From: Rhizomucor pusillus
Lineage: Eukaryota > Mucoromycota > Mucoromycetes > Mucorales > Lichtheimiaceae
NCBI GenBank assembly: GCA_900175165.2
Contig: FWWN02000654.1
Coordinates: 1-40,180, forward strand
Reading direction: 5' to 3'
DNA: 40,180 bases
Shown here: piece by piece, positions 23,197 to 35,100 of the stretch
Layout of the letters: the number at the start of each line of letters is the position of its first letter
Position numbering within the stretch: position 1 is the first letter of the stretch
The notes under the pieces: model-generated
Databases searched by the model: none
What the model was told of the DNA's origin: nothing
Seen by the model: the letters and a program-made list of their open reading frames with translations, nothing else
Program-made: the position numbers and the translations under genes

Positions 23197-23397
23197 ATAT
23201 ATATACGTACTGGATGACACTGTTGTATCCTCTATTGTCGGTCTTGCATGGCTGCATAAAGGGGCATATCTTGGAAATGTGTGTTTGTACGTAAGTTCAG
23301 GAATTGTTGCTGTGCATCGTGTCATCATCTCTGTCTTGCCGTATTTGTTGCCGTTGCCGCTTCCATCCTTTTCTTAAAAATGATATCGATTGAATAA

Positions 23398-24348
23398 TTA
23401 GAATGCATAAATTGTGTAAAGGAATCGTATGATAACTGAAATGAAGGATGTCAGCAGAGCGAGAATGCGTTGCGTCCAGGTGTGACAAAGCTTTGGTACG
23501 TCAGCAAGAGGCAAGGTAGCTGGTGCAGCCGATAAGGATATAAACGTCAAGTGTTCCCCGTCTCGCACCGCTACGACTTGGCATTCGTCGTCTTCCTCGT
23601 TGCACAGCATTCGGTGATCGCCCCGTTTTTGCAAATACTTCGCGTACTCTGCAGTATACGACTTGAGCCGCTGCATCCACGTTTCAAGGGACCAGGGATT
23701 ACAAACGGGCGTCATTGTTAACCATATATGTTTCTTCTTTTTCGTCCACTTCATCCGGCTTGTAACAATAATGCGCTGGTATCGCGATTCAACGTTGTCG
23801 ATTAGCCATCGCACCGAAAATGTACACTGCAGCTGCTCGTATGTCAGTTTCAACTGGCCACACAAGGTTTGCACATCATCCGAGTGTATAAAGGCCATGA
23901 TCGGTCGTCCAATAATATGTTTCAGAGTGCTGTTGCTGGAATCCACGACGCCGTATGGACTCAAACGAACTGTTGTTTCCGTCTCCAAAGGCAGTGGCGC
24001 GCGATGGTAGGCAAATCCTGTTGTTCTTGTTGCCATGGTATTCCCGCGTTGATGGTGGTAACCTGTCTTTTTTTGAGGCTGGAAAAGCCAGTAATCTAGT
24101 AACCCGGTCGTTGTCTTTTGAAGCGGGTCGTGTTGGTGTACACAGATTTGCAGCGGCCCATGTCGAGTGGTCAAGACTTGCAAAATGTCATCAATAGGCT
24201 TTCCGATCAAGTCAGCTGGACTGCAACCCGAAATGTCAAAGACGTGATCGGTTGCTGCAACAATGACACGACTCGTCTGATTGATGATACACAGGAGCGA
24301 GGATGAACGAAGCGGGCATGTATGAAATGAGTGGTGGTCTTTGGTCAT
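23398..24348 (-). CDS. PAS-domain protein with hydrophobic C-terminal tail
   Basis: Single-exon gene of 316 aa. Residues about 15-110 form a PAS fold: SSLLCIINQTSRVIVAATDH, then a GCSPADLIGKPIDDIL helix pair. A second PAS-like unit (about 118-215) contains LKHIIGRPIMAFIHSDDV and ends in a basic WTKKKKHIWLTMTPV strand. The last 22 residues (ILALLTSFISVIIRFLYTIYAF) are hydrophobic and end at the stop codon, the layout of a tail-anchored membrane protein. No kinase, GATA finger or bHLH is present, so it is not a White Collar or PAS-kinase protein. It may be a membrane-tethered sensor or adaptor. It converges on the USP gene with 201 bp between stops. The PAS call is by pattern; ligand unknown. 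Confidence 0.75.
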   Translation of the reverse strand: MTKDHHSFHTCPLRSSSLLCIINQTSRVIVAATDHVFDISGCSPADLIGKPIDDILQVLTTRHGPLQICVHQHDPLQKTTTGLLDYWLFQPQKKTGYHHQRGNTMATRTTGFAYHRAPLPLETETTVRLSPYGVVDSSNSTLKHIIGRPIMAFIHSDDVQTLCGQLKLTYEQLQCTFSVRWLIDNVESRYQRIIVTSRMKWTKKKKHIWLTMTPVCNPWSLETWMQRLKSYTAEYAKYLQKRGDHRMLCNEEDDECQVVAVRDGEHLTFISLSAAPATLPLADVPKLCHTWTQRILALLTSFISVIIRFLYTIYAF

Positions 24349-26090
24349 GAAACGATGAAACGTGGAGAAAGAGAAAGGAAGGATGACCGGAGAGAGATCT
24401 GGGTTCCTTATCCTATTTTTTTTTTTTCTTATTCACTTGGATATGCCCTTTCTTAGATCTTACGTCTTTTCACATGAAAAGGATAGACAAATGTGTCTAC
24501 TGTGTAACACTTTTCCCCTCACCAAATGGATCGTGACACCAATGAACTGTTGATTTTCTGTTGGCTGCCTGTTTTGTACTGCCATGGACACGCAATCCAC
24601 AACCGTTTGGCTTGTATGATTACGGAATATAAAGCAAACTGGAACTTCTTGATGTGCGTCGTTTGCAAACGTTTTGTTTTTAAAAGTCGTCAGAAGTATG
24701 TTGCTACTGATTTTAACCATAAGTTTTTTAGATCCGTGCCTGAAATGATTGTGCATAGTAATAGTGCTTGCGATGCATAGAGCTATAACAGGAAACTGTG
24801 CGAGATATTTAAGCATAAAGCATTATATATATTTACCTGTTTTAACTGATATCCGCAGGTTATCATCCAGATAACCTCGCGAGTATGCAAGATGTAAATG
24901 AAAAGACATGCCACTTTTGGCAAGAACAGCATTTTGGATTATATCCTACCGCAAATTTTCCGGATTATTGTATTTTATGTAAATTATATCAACAGACGTC
25001 TTCTACAAATGTATTCTAGGAAACTGTTGTAAGCTACATTCTGACTAGAGGCGACTCAAGGTTGTTGATGTGAATTCTCCGGTCCTCGTATAGAAATATC
25101 TAATCATAGCATGGAATGTGTTACACGGGCAGCAAGTCTCGATCGAATGTAATTCAATAGCGTAAGATGTTAGTTGCCCCAGATATTTGATTACTAAAGT
25201 TTTATGTTGAACGTTGATCAATATTGACGAATAAACTTATTATGCAAGATCCGCTAATAGAAATGATGTTGGGCAACTGAGTGGTTCCACATCGAAGACG
25301 AATATGTCATGGATAAGGAGACTGCATTCAAGCGCGCCACGTGTAGTATTGTACAGTACTGGAAGTACAATTTGGTCGGCACGGAATTCGAGCCATGCTA
25401 AACTTTGATTTTGAGAGTCTGTTTTATATTTCTGTTAAGAAAAATATCGATATACTAATATCTCAAATATACATACTTAAAGTAATGAAAAGAAACAAAA
25501 CAGAAGGTGGTTGGGACAAGAGGGAAATGGCCACTACGCTTCGTGGGTCTTGCCGGGACTCCCGATTGTATAGAAGTCCTACACGCTACCCCCCCCCGCC
25601 ATGCATGACTAAATTGTACTTCCCGCTCCTTATCATCATCGAATGACTTGCTGGCTTTCCCACGGCATACATTTTTGATACACCGTTTTCCGTATCAACC
25701 TACATTTATCCTTCTTGCCAATGCTTGTCTACAATAATCATTTATATTCCATTTCTTTAGCGTATGTTGGACTGTACAGTGAATCTTGTAAAGGGAATTG
25801 TGTGTACAAAGACAAGAGTGTGTGTGTGTGCGTGCGACTGTTCGGTTGCGAGCATTCGCAAGGAGGAAAAAACAAGTTAATATACTACGGATGCAGTGAT
25901 TCTGTAGTTTGCATTGTGTTTCCGCAGCTCAAAGTTAGTGTTGTGGAATTCGCGCACTGCTCGATACGCTTCAGCTTCACTGTCGAGCTTGACCAAGAAC
26001 TTGGATACAATTGCCTGCTTTTTACTGGATAGCAAAATGTACAATGGTCAGTTTCTTCGTCTGGAATGATCCACATCCAATGCAGTTAAC
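24349..26090. other. Intergenic region
   Basis: About 1.7 kb upstream of the PAS gene and downstream of the RRM-like gene. AT-rich, with only short open frames (24362-24553, 24460-24816, 25395-25646, 25715-26032) that lack motifs or splice continuity. A short GT microsatellite lies near 25818. No RNA gene or mobile element was recognised. Confidence 0.5.
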
Positions 26091-26934
26091 CTACGTAGCG
26101 AGTTGGATCACATTCTTTGAAGATCCCTCTGCAGGGAACACGTTTCTGGAGCGCAGAAATCCAAGCATTTGATCAATCTCCGTACGCTTGGGGAAGCCAA
26201 TGAATAACACGGATCGACCCGAGGCACTGGTTAGATCACCGTCTGATTCAAGCTCTGGCCGTCGCTTTTCTTCTGCCAGGATGCGTGCAATCTAACAGAA
26301 AAATCATTTTAAGGTTGACTTTTTCCCTTTCTTCGCAAATATCGATTGAAACTTACAGGGAACATTCGAACGACGTTTCCGCCGACCATACGTTTGTTGC
26401 CATAATCAACCAACTGGCGCGCATCTGCAGAATTCTTCATCGTGACAATGCATTTTCCTCGGAAATCAAAATAATCATCACGAACAAACAGTACTAGATA
26501 TATATATCAGTATTTCGTACATTTTTCCTCGCCTCAACCAACGTACTGTCTTCTATGTGCTTGTCACCATCTGGCGGCGCAGCTTCTCGCGCAAGTTTTC
26601 GAATATCTTCAAACGTGGCAGTGATAGGCAATCCTTCAACTTTAACCAGTCGCGATTGTCCCATGCGAGAAACCTGGCTGTCTTTTTCAATTTGGCCTAT
26701 TATATACAAGCACCGTTCAAGTCAATGTCGCAACGCTGGTGTAAACCGTAAAGAATACTTGCTTATGAATTTCGACTTTAAAGCTTCACCAGCTCTGACA
26801 TTGTCGAGCGCAACGGCAGCAGCGCTGAAACAGCGTAGCTGTAATTGCTGAGCTGGAAGGTATCTAAATGCTGCTGCGCTGCAGCCTCCTATCCGGCGTG
26901 CTACCAAGCTTGCGGCGATGCGACGGCTGGCCAT
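26091..26934 (-). CDS. Mitochondrial RRM-like RNA-binding protein
   Basis: Exons (-): 26763-26934, 26547-26696, 26357-26493, 26091-26291; 219 aa. The first ~45 residues are Arg/Ala/Ser-rich without acidic residues (MASRRIAASLVARRIGG; LRCFSAAAVA), a clear mitochondrial presequence. A fold like an RNA recognition motif follows: SRLVKVEGLPITATFEDIRK (RNP2-like strand and helix), LFVRDDYFDFRGKCIVTM (RNP1-like) and VDYGNKRMVGGNVVRMF. A second partial unit begins RSVLFIGFPKRTEIDQML. Intron 1 (26697-26762) needs a GC donor (GCAAGT); the nearby GT donor gives an immediate stop. Intron 2 uses GTACGT at 26546. It probably acts on mitochondrial transcripts or translation. No named orthologue recognised. 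Confidence 0.7.
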
Positions 26935-27764
26935 GACCTTAAGAAGCGAAGCGTGCCTTGGATTCTTTCCCTGGAAATGTTTCAAGCCACACCCAGCCAG
27001 GGCTAGTCATCCAAAAATGGTAACAGCATATTTCGAGTACCTTCATCCATCTGTTGCTTTCCTCTCTTGGACCTGGCTTGCTGGAGTAAATGATAATGAG
27101 ATTAATAATAAGAAAGTGATTTACAAAGATGAGATGGTTTCAAGGACATCATTGCTGTTGCATTCTACATTTGGAAACCTTTGCTTAACATAAGTGTTTG
27201 GCACGCTATCCTTCTTTTGCTGTAAGATTGATTGAAAGATCTCTTATGTAGAGTCATTGCGCCGAATGAAGACTCGTAACTGATGGGAAAGCAGCCCCAT
27301 TTGATTATGCGGGTAGGATTGCAGGAACAGGTTGGATAATCTGACGATTATCCAAAGCATTCATCTCCGAATCAGCTATCACCCCACACTGCGATGCGGG
27401 GGCTGCATCCTTGTCCGACTTGACTATTACATATGACAGAAGATCAAGAGTTCATGATACTTCATCGTGAGAGCGCGAGGGAAAAATCCATATGCGATAC
27501 TTCTGTGGATGTTCCAACAGGTCTAAAAATGCAGTCTCTGGACTCGCTTAAAACTTTAACCTGCATGGATTAGACTGATAAAGAGAAAATTCCCCGCATC
27601 AGAGTTTGGATCGTCTCCGGAAAGAACTTTACACAACGCGGGAAAAAATGATGAGTCGTATAAAGCCGACGAGGAGGGGAAGATCGAATTCTACTTCTTT
27701 TTCACCGCTAACTTCTGAAACTCGTCCACTAAACCACACCCCCAACTCTTGATTTGTATATACC
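26935..27764. other. Intergenic region between divergent genes
   Basis: About 830 bp that must contain promoters for the RRM-like gene (-) and the dehydratase gene (+). A plus-strand open frame at 26918-27193 is not supported by motif or splicing. An upstream exon coding for a targeting signal of the dehydratase would have to lie here, but I could not identify one. Confidence 0.45.
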
Positions 27765-30214
27765 ATGTCTGAAGCTGGACAAGTGCACATGTAAAGCCAA
27801 AGATACAAGAATGACATTCATGGGCAATGATGCAAACTGACGCGTCCGTCCTTGTCTTCCAGCCACAAGCTCACGACTCCTCGGGATCGCCAAGCTTTGA
27901 AGGCTGGTGCTGTCATGAACAAGTACAGCCGTATGATCACCCAGGAACCGACCGCGGGAGCCGGCCAGGCGCAGCGTGAGTAATGAGGATTCATGCGTGG
28001 GAAGTCAATCAATATACTAAGTTCCATTCGCAAAAGTGTATGCTACTGGTCTGACTGAAGAGGATATGAACAAGGCTCAAGTTGGTATTGCAAGTTTGTA
28101 AGTACCTTTGATAAACGATGGAGTACGTTGCGATATCACGCTGATGATGACGATGACGCGTTTGACAACAGTGGTTACGACGGTAATCCGTGCAACATGC
28201 ATATCAACGATCTTGCTGCCAAGATAAAGGAAGGTGTCAAAAAGGCCGGTCTCGTTGGCTACCAATTCAATACCATTGGTGTCAGCGATGCCATGCCCAT
28301 GGGCACCGCTGGCATGTCCTTCTCCTTGCCCAGTCGCGATATCATTGCCGATTCTATCGAAACAGTGAGTCTTTTTTATTTTCTTGATGCAGTAAATAGA
28401 ATTTTGATCCAATGTGCCAAAAAATTACAACTATTCAAGGTCATGAGCGCTTTGTGGTACGATGCGAATGTATCTATTCCTGGCTGTGACAAGAACATGC
28501 CTGGTTGTATGATGGCTATTGCTCGTCTTAATCGCCCTGCAATCGTAGTCTACGGTGGTACCATGAAGAAGGGCCGAGGAACACTCGGTGCATGTGCCAA
28601 TCGAGAAATTGATATTGCCAATGCGCTGGAGTGCAATGGTGAATACATCAGTGGAAAGATCACCGCTGATGAACGCAAAGATATCATCCGTCACGCGTGC
28701 CCTGGTGCTGGTGCATGTGGTGGAATGTAAGATAGTTGAGCAGATTTCTTTTGGAGCATATAGCTGATCAATTCTATCCTATTTCCATCATGCTCTTATT
28801 GCAGGTTTACTGCCAACACGAGTAGGTTTCTTTAATGCATCATTCGTTTCCAAGACCAAGGTACTCATCAAAAATCATGTCATACAGTGTCCAGCGCTAT
28901 CGAAGCCTTGGGTATGTCTTTACCTTACAGCTCCTCCATCCCTGCCACCGATCCCGCCAAAATTCAAGAATGTCTCAAAATTGGTCCTGCTATCCGCAAT
29001 TTGCTTGAAAAGGACATCAAACCTAGCGATATTCTCACCCGCAAGGCTTTTGAGAATGCATTAACCTTAATCATTGTTCTTGGTGGTAAGTAAAGGGGAT
29101 GCTTTACTCTTTTATACAATAATGCTGATTTGCATTTAATTTGTGGTCGCGCAGGTTCCACAAACGCAGTGCTGCACATGCTAGCCATGGCAAAGGCTGC
29201 CAATGTCCCATTGACCATTGATGATATCCAGGAAATCTCCAGCAAGACCCCGTTTTTGGCTAATTTGCGACCTAGTGGCCGCTATGTAATGGAAGACCTC
29301 CATGCCATTGGTGGCACCCCTGCTGTCCTCAAATACCTCTACGAGAATGGCATGATCCATGGCGACTGTATGACCGTCACTGGTAAAACTCTTGCCGAGA
29401 ATCTCCAAGAAGTCGAAGGACTACCCGACGGTCAGGATATCATTCGGCCCTTGTCGAATCCCGTCAAACCGACTGGCCATCTTACCATTCTCCGTGGCAA
29501 CTTGGCTCCAGAGGTAAACAGACTAAAGTATAGCTCTAGTCACAAGTATAAAATCTGAGCAATTCCTTTGCAGGGTGCTGTTGCCAAGATTACTGGCAAG
29601 GAAGGTTTGGAATTCACGGGCGTCGCTCGTGTATTCGATGAAGAGGACCAGATCTTTGAAGCCTTGGAACAAAAGCGAATTCCTAAGGGTTCAGTCGTCG
29701 TCGTTCGATACCAAGGTCCAAAGGGCGGTCCTGGTATGCCGGAAATGCGTAAGTTACATTCAATTTTTTCTTCCTACATTTTGCGCAGTACACTGATGCT
29801 TTCGCTGCTTAGTGAAACCGACTGCTGCCATCATGGGTGCCGGCTTGGGCAAGGACGTTGCACTCATCACCGACGGCCGTTTCTCCGGTGCATCCCACGT
29901 AAGTGTCACTCTTGCTATCATCTCGACTATCCAGTTTGGGAGTCTTACAATCCCTTATTTTAATGTAGGGCTTCATTATCGGTCATATTTGCCCTGAAGC
30001 ACAAGTAGGTGGGCCTATTGCTCTCGTGCAAGACGGAGATCAGATCACTATTGATGCAAAGACTCGAACCATTCAAGTCCATATTTCTGATGAAGAAATG
30101 GGGAAGAGAAGGGCCGCCTGGGTTCCCAAGCCTGTCAAATATACCAAAGGTGCTTTGGCACGATACGCAAAGACGGTCAAGAGTGCCAGCGAAGGCGCCG
30201 TTACAGACGAATAA
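27765..30214 (+). CDS. ILV3: Dihydroxy-acid dehydratase (branched-chain amino-acid synthesis)
   Basis: Fe-S enzyme converting dihydroxy-isovalerate and dihydroxy-methylvalerate to the 2-keto acids of valine and isoleucine. Exons (+): 27765-27790, 27863-27975, 28037-28097, 28172-28364, 28440-28726, 28805-28821, 28888-29085, 29155-29513, 29574-29748, 29813-29898, 29969-30214; 586 aa. Diagnostic motifs: [37 protein letters not shown] (rebuilt over a 17-nt exon), [40 protein letters not shown]-type [13 protein letters not shown] and [11 protein letters not shown]. The three cluster cysteines are present. The N-terminus (MSEAGQVHI) is not an obvious mitochondrial presequence, unlike yeast Ilv3. 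The stretch before GNPC reads SFGYD where most fungi have an aromatic WYE/WWS. Identification is certain. Confidence 0.96.
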
Positions 30215-30259
30215 ATGGAATCAACTTTGCGAACCATTTAATATGTAAATAAACAAAAT

Positions 30260-31740
30260 CTACTGTGCAAAGACTTCTCCTCCCTGTTCTCCAACAAATG
30301 CCTTGATTTTTCGCACTTGATTGTTCCATTCTTCCAGTTGTCGTCGCATGCCATCAATCTGCTCCTTGTCCAATACACGCGGCTGTACCCAAGTGACCGT
30401 CACGAGCTGATCGACTTGATCGATAGAACCTCTGATGAGCTTCAGGGACAGCGCTTTCATAACAAGATGCTCCACCTGTGGAGATATGCATTCATCAGAA
30501 AAGGAAGATGAATTCGGGACTACGCATTTACCTCGTCAATATGCAATCGAGTCTCTGCTGCAATATCTGAGAATGGAATGACGCGGTTGTCGCTGGAGCG
30601 TCTAAAGACAGCTTCGATGAGGGACATGAGGCATATTTTATGACTCAGCTTTTCTGCGTTCTGTTGCAACAATGGCTACAATAGATAATGTTAGTTCCTT
30701 TATTTGCCACCTGCTCTCATTTTTTGGATCCGGTCCTACCTGTTTGCTAAAGTGAGGAGCTAGTGCCTCGTATTTACCAATATCTCCACTGTTAAACGCA
30801 AACAAAAGCGAGCGAAGCCAGCTGTGTTCTGTACTGCTTAGAGAATCAAGGATCGGATGCATCAACTAGATTGAAAATAAAAAAATACGTCAGCTTCTTG
30901 TTGGCCAAATCCAGAAAACGAGTAAATCCACTGACCAGTTCACCAAAGTTGTAGATCATTTCTCCCAACAATGCCGAGATTGCCAAATCATATGCTCTTT
31001 CCCTCTTTTCTTTGTCTGACAAATCATCGATATTTACGCAGGCGAGATATAACAGTGCGCTCTTGTAGTACTGTGCATATTCAGCCTTGACTTTGTAATA
31101 CTCGGCGCTGACGCGGTAGAAGCTGGCGTAAATGACGGTCTCCACGCTATCAAACTGGTCCAAGATCTTTCCGGATTCATCGATTGCTTTTTGGACTTCG
31201 TCATATTCGTTCAGTTGCAGTTTGAAATGTGCTGTCTCCATCAATGCAAGAACGTAGACATCCTTGGACGCATCGGTATCGACTTTGGCGGTGATTTCGT
31301 TCAGAAAGCTAACTGATTCTTGCACACCTAAATTACATATTATTAATTGCACTGAGCTGTTGTCAATATGCGTGTGTGACACTGTACTGGGACAATGGGT
31401 GGCAGCCTTCAAGACTATTGACACGAGCGACAGCTTGTTGATCTTGCTCTCCCAGTCTGCAATGAACTTTTGATAGATGGGAATTTGGTGCGGTGCTGAC
31501 TCGGGCTTTTCAAAGAACTCGAGTATGGATTGCGTCAATTGATGCCACAGTCTTTGGAAAGACGTGGGCTTGTAAGTAACACGGCGGTGGGAGCCTACAG
31601 AGAAACACAACGCAGACTCACTTTCTTTCATATAAATCTTCAAAAGTGGTAAAGTAATGTTGAATAGAGGGAGCAGCCTTTTTGCGTTCCTTGTTGAGGA
31701 AGCCAGGTACGTCAAAATCCACGTCCATTTGCTGTGCCAT
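30260..31740 (-). CDS. RPN9: 26S proteasome lid subunit Rpn9 (PSMD13)
   Basis: PCI-domain scaffold of the proteasome lid. Exons (-): 31622-31740, 31388-31551, 30936-31327, 30740-30865, 30532-30675, 30260-30475; 386 aa, matching the family. Family features in order: DVDFDVPGFLNKERKK start, WHQLTQSILEF, IDESGKILDQFDSVETVIYA, YAQYYKSALLYLACVNI, ALLGEMIYNFGEL, TEHSWLRSLLFAFNSGDI, and the winged-helix end of the PCI domain (SLIEAVFRRSSDNRVIPFSD to VEHLVMKALSLKLIRGSIDQ). It ends RQLEEWNNQVRKIKAFVGEQ and a short tail. The 60-nt intron 31328-31387 has no in-frame stop, so it could be read through. The stop lies 45 bp from that of the convergent dehydratase gene. Confidence 0.95.
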
Positions 31741-32176
31741 CGTGTGCGTATAACAAGTTCAGGTCAAAGAACTACTCGAGGCAGGATTGCGCGTCGCAGG
31801 TCTTGAGGCTCCGACATGATCAGATTGAAACTGTCAACTCTACAAACTTAAAAGTTGCCAAGGTACGTAGAAAGCCCCAGTGCAAATTACCAAATACAAT
31901 AAGAAAAGGATGCAAATAAGAAGTGCAGATATTATAGCAATTGTATCAATACAGATAGATACTCCCAAATGAAAAAAGAAAAGCTTTGTATGCGGCGAAT
32001 ACATAACAGTTCCGCACACTACTTTGCCATACATATCCACATGCCATCCTTACATATATCAGCAATTTTAGTTCTTGAATAGCTTTGTTTTTTGTGGCAA
32101 GTTTTTCTTATGTAAAGAAAAAAAAGGAGAAAATAAAGAATAATAAGCTGTAGATACCGTTATTTTGTGTTTTTCG
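31741..32176. other. Intergenic: RPN9 upstream region
   Basis: About 440 bp between two minus-strand genes. It must hold the RPN9 promoter and the 3' end of the VPS9 gene. A-rich stretches with AATAAAG-like sequence near 32130 could be processing signals. I could not identify a proteasome-associated control element with confidence. Confidence 0.45.
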
Positions 32177-35100
32177 TTACAACCGTCGAACGGTCCGATA
32201 AGACCCGCTTGCTTCGCCGACAATATCGCCATCCAGAGTCTGTAATCCTCTTAGAAAATCGCCCATTAGATCATCAGATGTGCCATCGTCGTCGCCGTCG
32301 TCGGATTGGTACCGCATGGAGCCGCGCGGATCAATGCAGATGGAGGCTGGGCGTCTTATTGCGTCTCGATCGCGAAGATTAATTACTTCGGGAGGATGCC
32401 GGAGCCGTTTGTCGAGCATAGTGGACGTCGAAGACAGTGAGCGTGCTAAGCGTCGTGTTTCTGGTGACTTGTCGCTTGGATCAGGTATCAGAACGGGACA
32501 GGGAGATGCTGGCGAAGAGGCATGACAAGAGCTATTCGTGTTGGTATTGTTGGTATCATGTGAGTGTCCCGGCAGAGGACTAGAGTTGGATATAGTGGGG
32601 AATGTAGTTGATATAATAGGTCGGGTATGGCTGATTTTGGGTGTTGCGAAAGACGAAGGCCGCCCGCTGAATGAAGTTGGATGTGATGTCGGCGGTGGCG
32701 GTGAAAATCGGGAATGTTTGCCGCGGGATGTCATCCATTCATTAGGGATATCAATGCTTCTACGATTCGACTCCTGAAAGCTGGATAGCATGATGGGTGG
32801 TCGAACGACAACGCTCGGAGTTAGCGAGTTCCGGCGACTGTTGCTGCTAGACGTGTAGCTTCCTGGTCTGTCGGCTTGCTGTTGATTATAATGGTGGTGG
32901 TGCTGATGGTGCTGATCGTCATGCCGGTTATTCGCATGCTGCGTAGTCCCTTGGATTTCTGTCATGACCCCTCGTAAATCTGCGCTGTGAGATTTTCGAT
33001 GGCGTAGTCGTGGAGAGGTAAGTATCAAATCTGCAGTTTGAGATGACATTGAAACTGAGCGATAATGTTGGGGGTGTTGGTGAGTTGGAGCTGCGACAAC
33101 GGCAGGTGAGGGTATCGGTGAGCCGAAGGAAGTGGAACGTGTCCGGTAACTTGTAATTTTTGGTGAGAGTACGGTCGAAGATGTTGAGTTGGTCGAAAGC
33201 GTCGATATGCCTGAGCTAGCATCGTGGAGTGCTAGTGGGTCTCCTTTCAAAAAGTCCATGGCAGCTTTTAATGTCACTAGAGCAAAACTAAAGTACCGAA
33301 AGGTGATCGTAAATACGATTATTCTTTAGACAAGCGAAGAATATATAGAAGACTGATACATACTTGTGCTCCGATCTTTCTATCGGCGAAAGTCGAAAGT
33401 ATTCCATATAAAATGCGAGACTGGCTATGCGTGAGATATGACTGTGCACAAGTATATATGCGAATAATGGTATCATTTCGTCCGTGTTAACTATGGAGCC
33501 TGCTTTGTATGCAACGTTAGAAGCAAATGACAATGATTTATGTTAGCAGTCGCAAAGCCTTACTGTCATGCACCGTGTCTACCGTTGTACTCTGTACATA
33601 TTCGGTCACTGCAGCGGATATCAGATCCAACGTCTTACGTACGCAAATCAGTTTTTCCAATGGAGTAAATGCAAGCTGCGTGGAAATATTTGGGAAAACG
33701 CCGGGAGATCTCTCCTCATCCGCTGTGGCGCTTATGGGTTGCTGCGCATCTGTATCGACTTTGCGCAAGTGTGCAATTGCCGACTGGAAGCACTCCAGGG
33801 GCATATCTGCCATGGGATGACTGACTGCATATCGATTCAAAGTGATGGATTCTTTGGCGTAGAGTCTGCATATGGCATCCAAATAATTATCTTGAGACTG
33901 AAGGATGGAACGAAGTGACTGGATCCAGATCTTCTCGTGCAAGAATCCCATGACAACGCTGTTCCAAAAGAGAGAGTGAGAGCACATGAGACAGGTTAGC
34001 CAAATTCCAATCCAGCCCATTAAGGCAATGAAGCATGACCTACTTTTCGACTAGTTCCAAAAAGTGATCGTGCTCAGATTGAACACGGCATGTATCACGC
34101 AGAAGCTTATTTCTCTGCAGTATCGTCTACAATGTACATTAATCGAAAAGAAACAATTCAAACAGGAATATATATTTACAAACCTTCCATGTTTTCGTGT
34201 ACATATGCTGGATTTTGTCGACAGTGTAAGCATTGAAGCCGCGGATGTATACATAAGTATCAGCAAATTTCTGGACCGAGAGCTGCAGTTCATGCAAAGC
34301 TTCGGCATTCTCGGGAAACATATTGAGGAAATCCAGGTCGCTACGTTGCATTCGAAATTAATTAGCACTGTCGCCATATCGTGTTTTAAACAAACAGACT
34401 CACGTTTTAGAGCAACGAGTGGTTGGGATCGAAAGCATGTTGGCGTTGTGCGGCTGCAGTGGCTAAGCGAAAGAGAAATGGTCACGACATTTAAATATAT
34501 TAGAAAAATAGAATATACAACTCACTGGTGGTTCCCCTTCCAGAGGTCTCTCTATCATGTATATTTGAATTTTCTTGCGTGACAAGTAGACCCATTCTTC
34601 GGACAAGACATGAACCGTCCGTGGTTCCTTAAATCCTGTAATGTATCAGATTCGTATTAGAGACATTGTTGGGTACATAAAACAATTGAGGCAATGATTA
34701 CCTGAGACGGTGCTTATGATAGGTAGCTCAATTGATATGACCTTTCCGTTGGCTGCTTGATATTGTCCTCGATAGTACGGTGACGGGTTGTAAGAATGTG
34801 TCTCTGTGCACGTTAACCTTTAGAGATGCCTGTTGAAAGAGATAAACGCTGCGCATAGCTCAATCCTTACCGATAAAATCTTTTGTCAAAACGAGACCTT
34901 CAAGGGATTTGGAGTGTGGTATGCAAACGACCAAGGAGCGGGAGAAGATCAGATTAAAGTGTGAACGGATATAGCGGTAAAAGCGGTTTTCCTCGAGTTC
35001 TTCAGGTTCAGGGAGCACTGACGGACACGCTGCAATCGACGTGGGTCGCGATCGTGAGGATGTTGAAGAGGTTGGGGACGGATTGGGCGAATTTCCAGTC

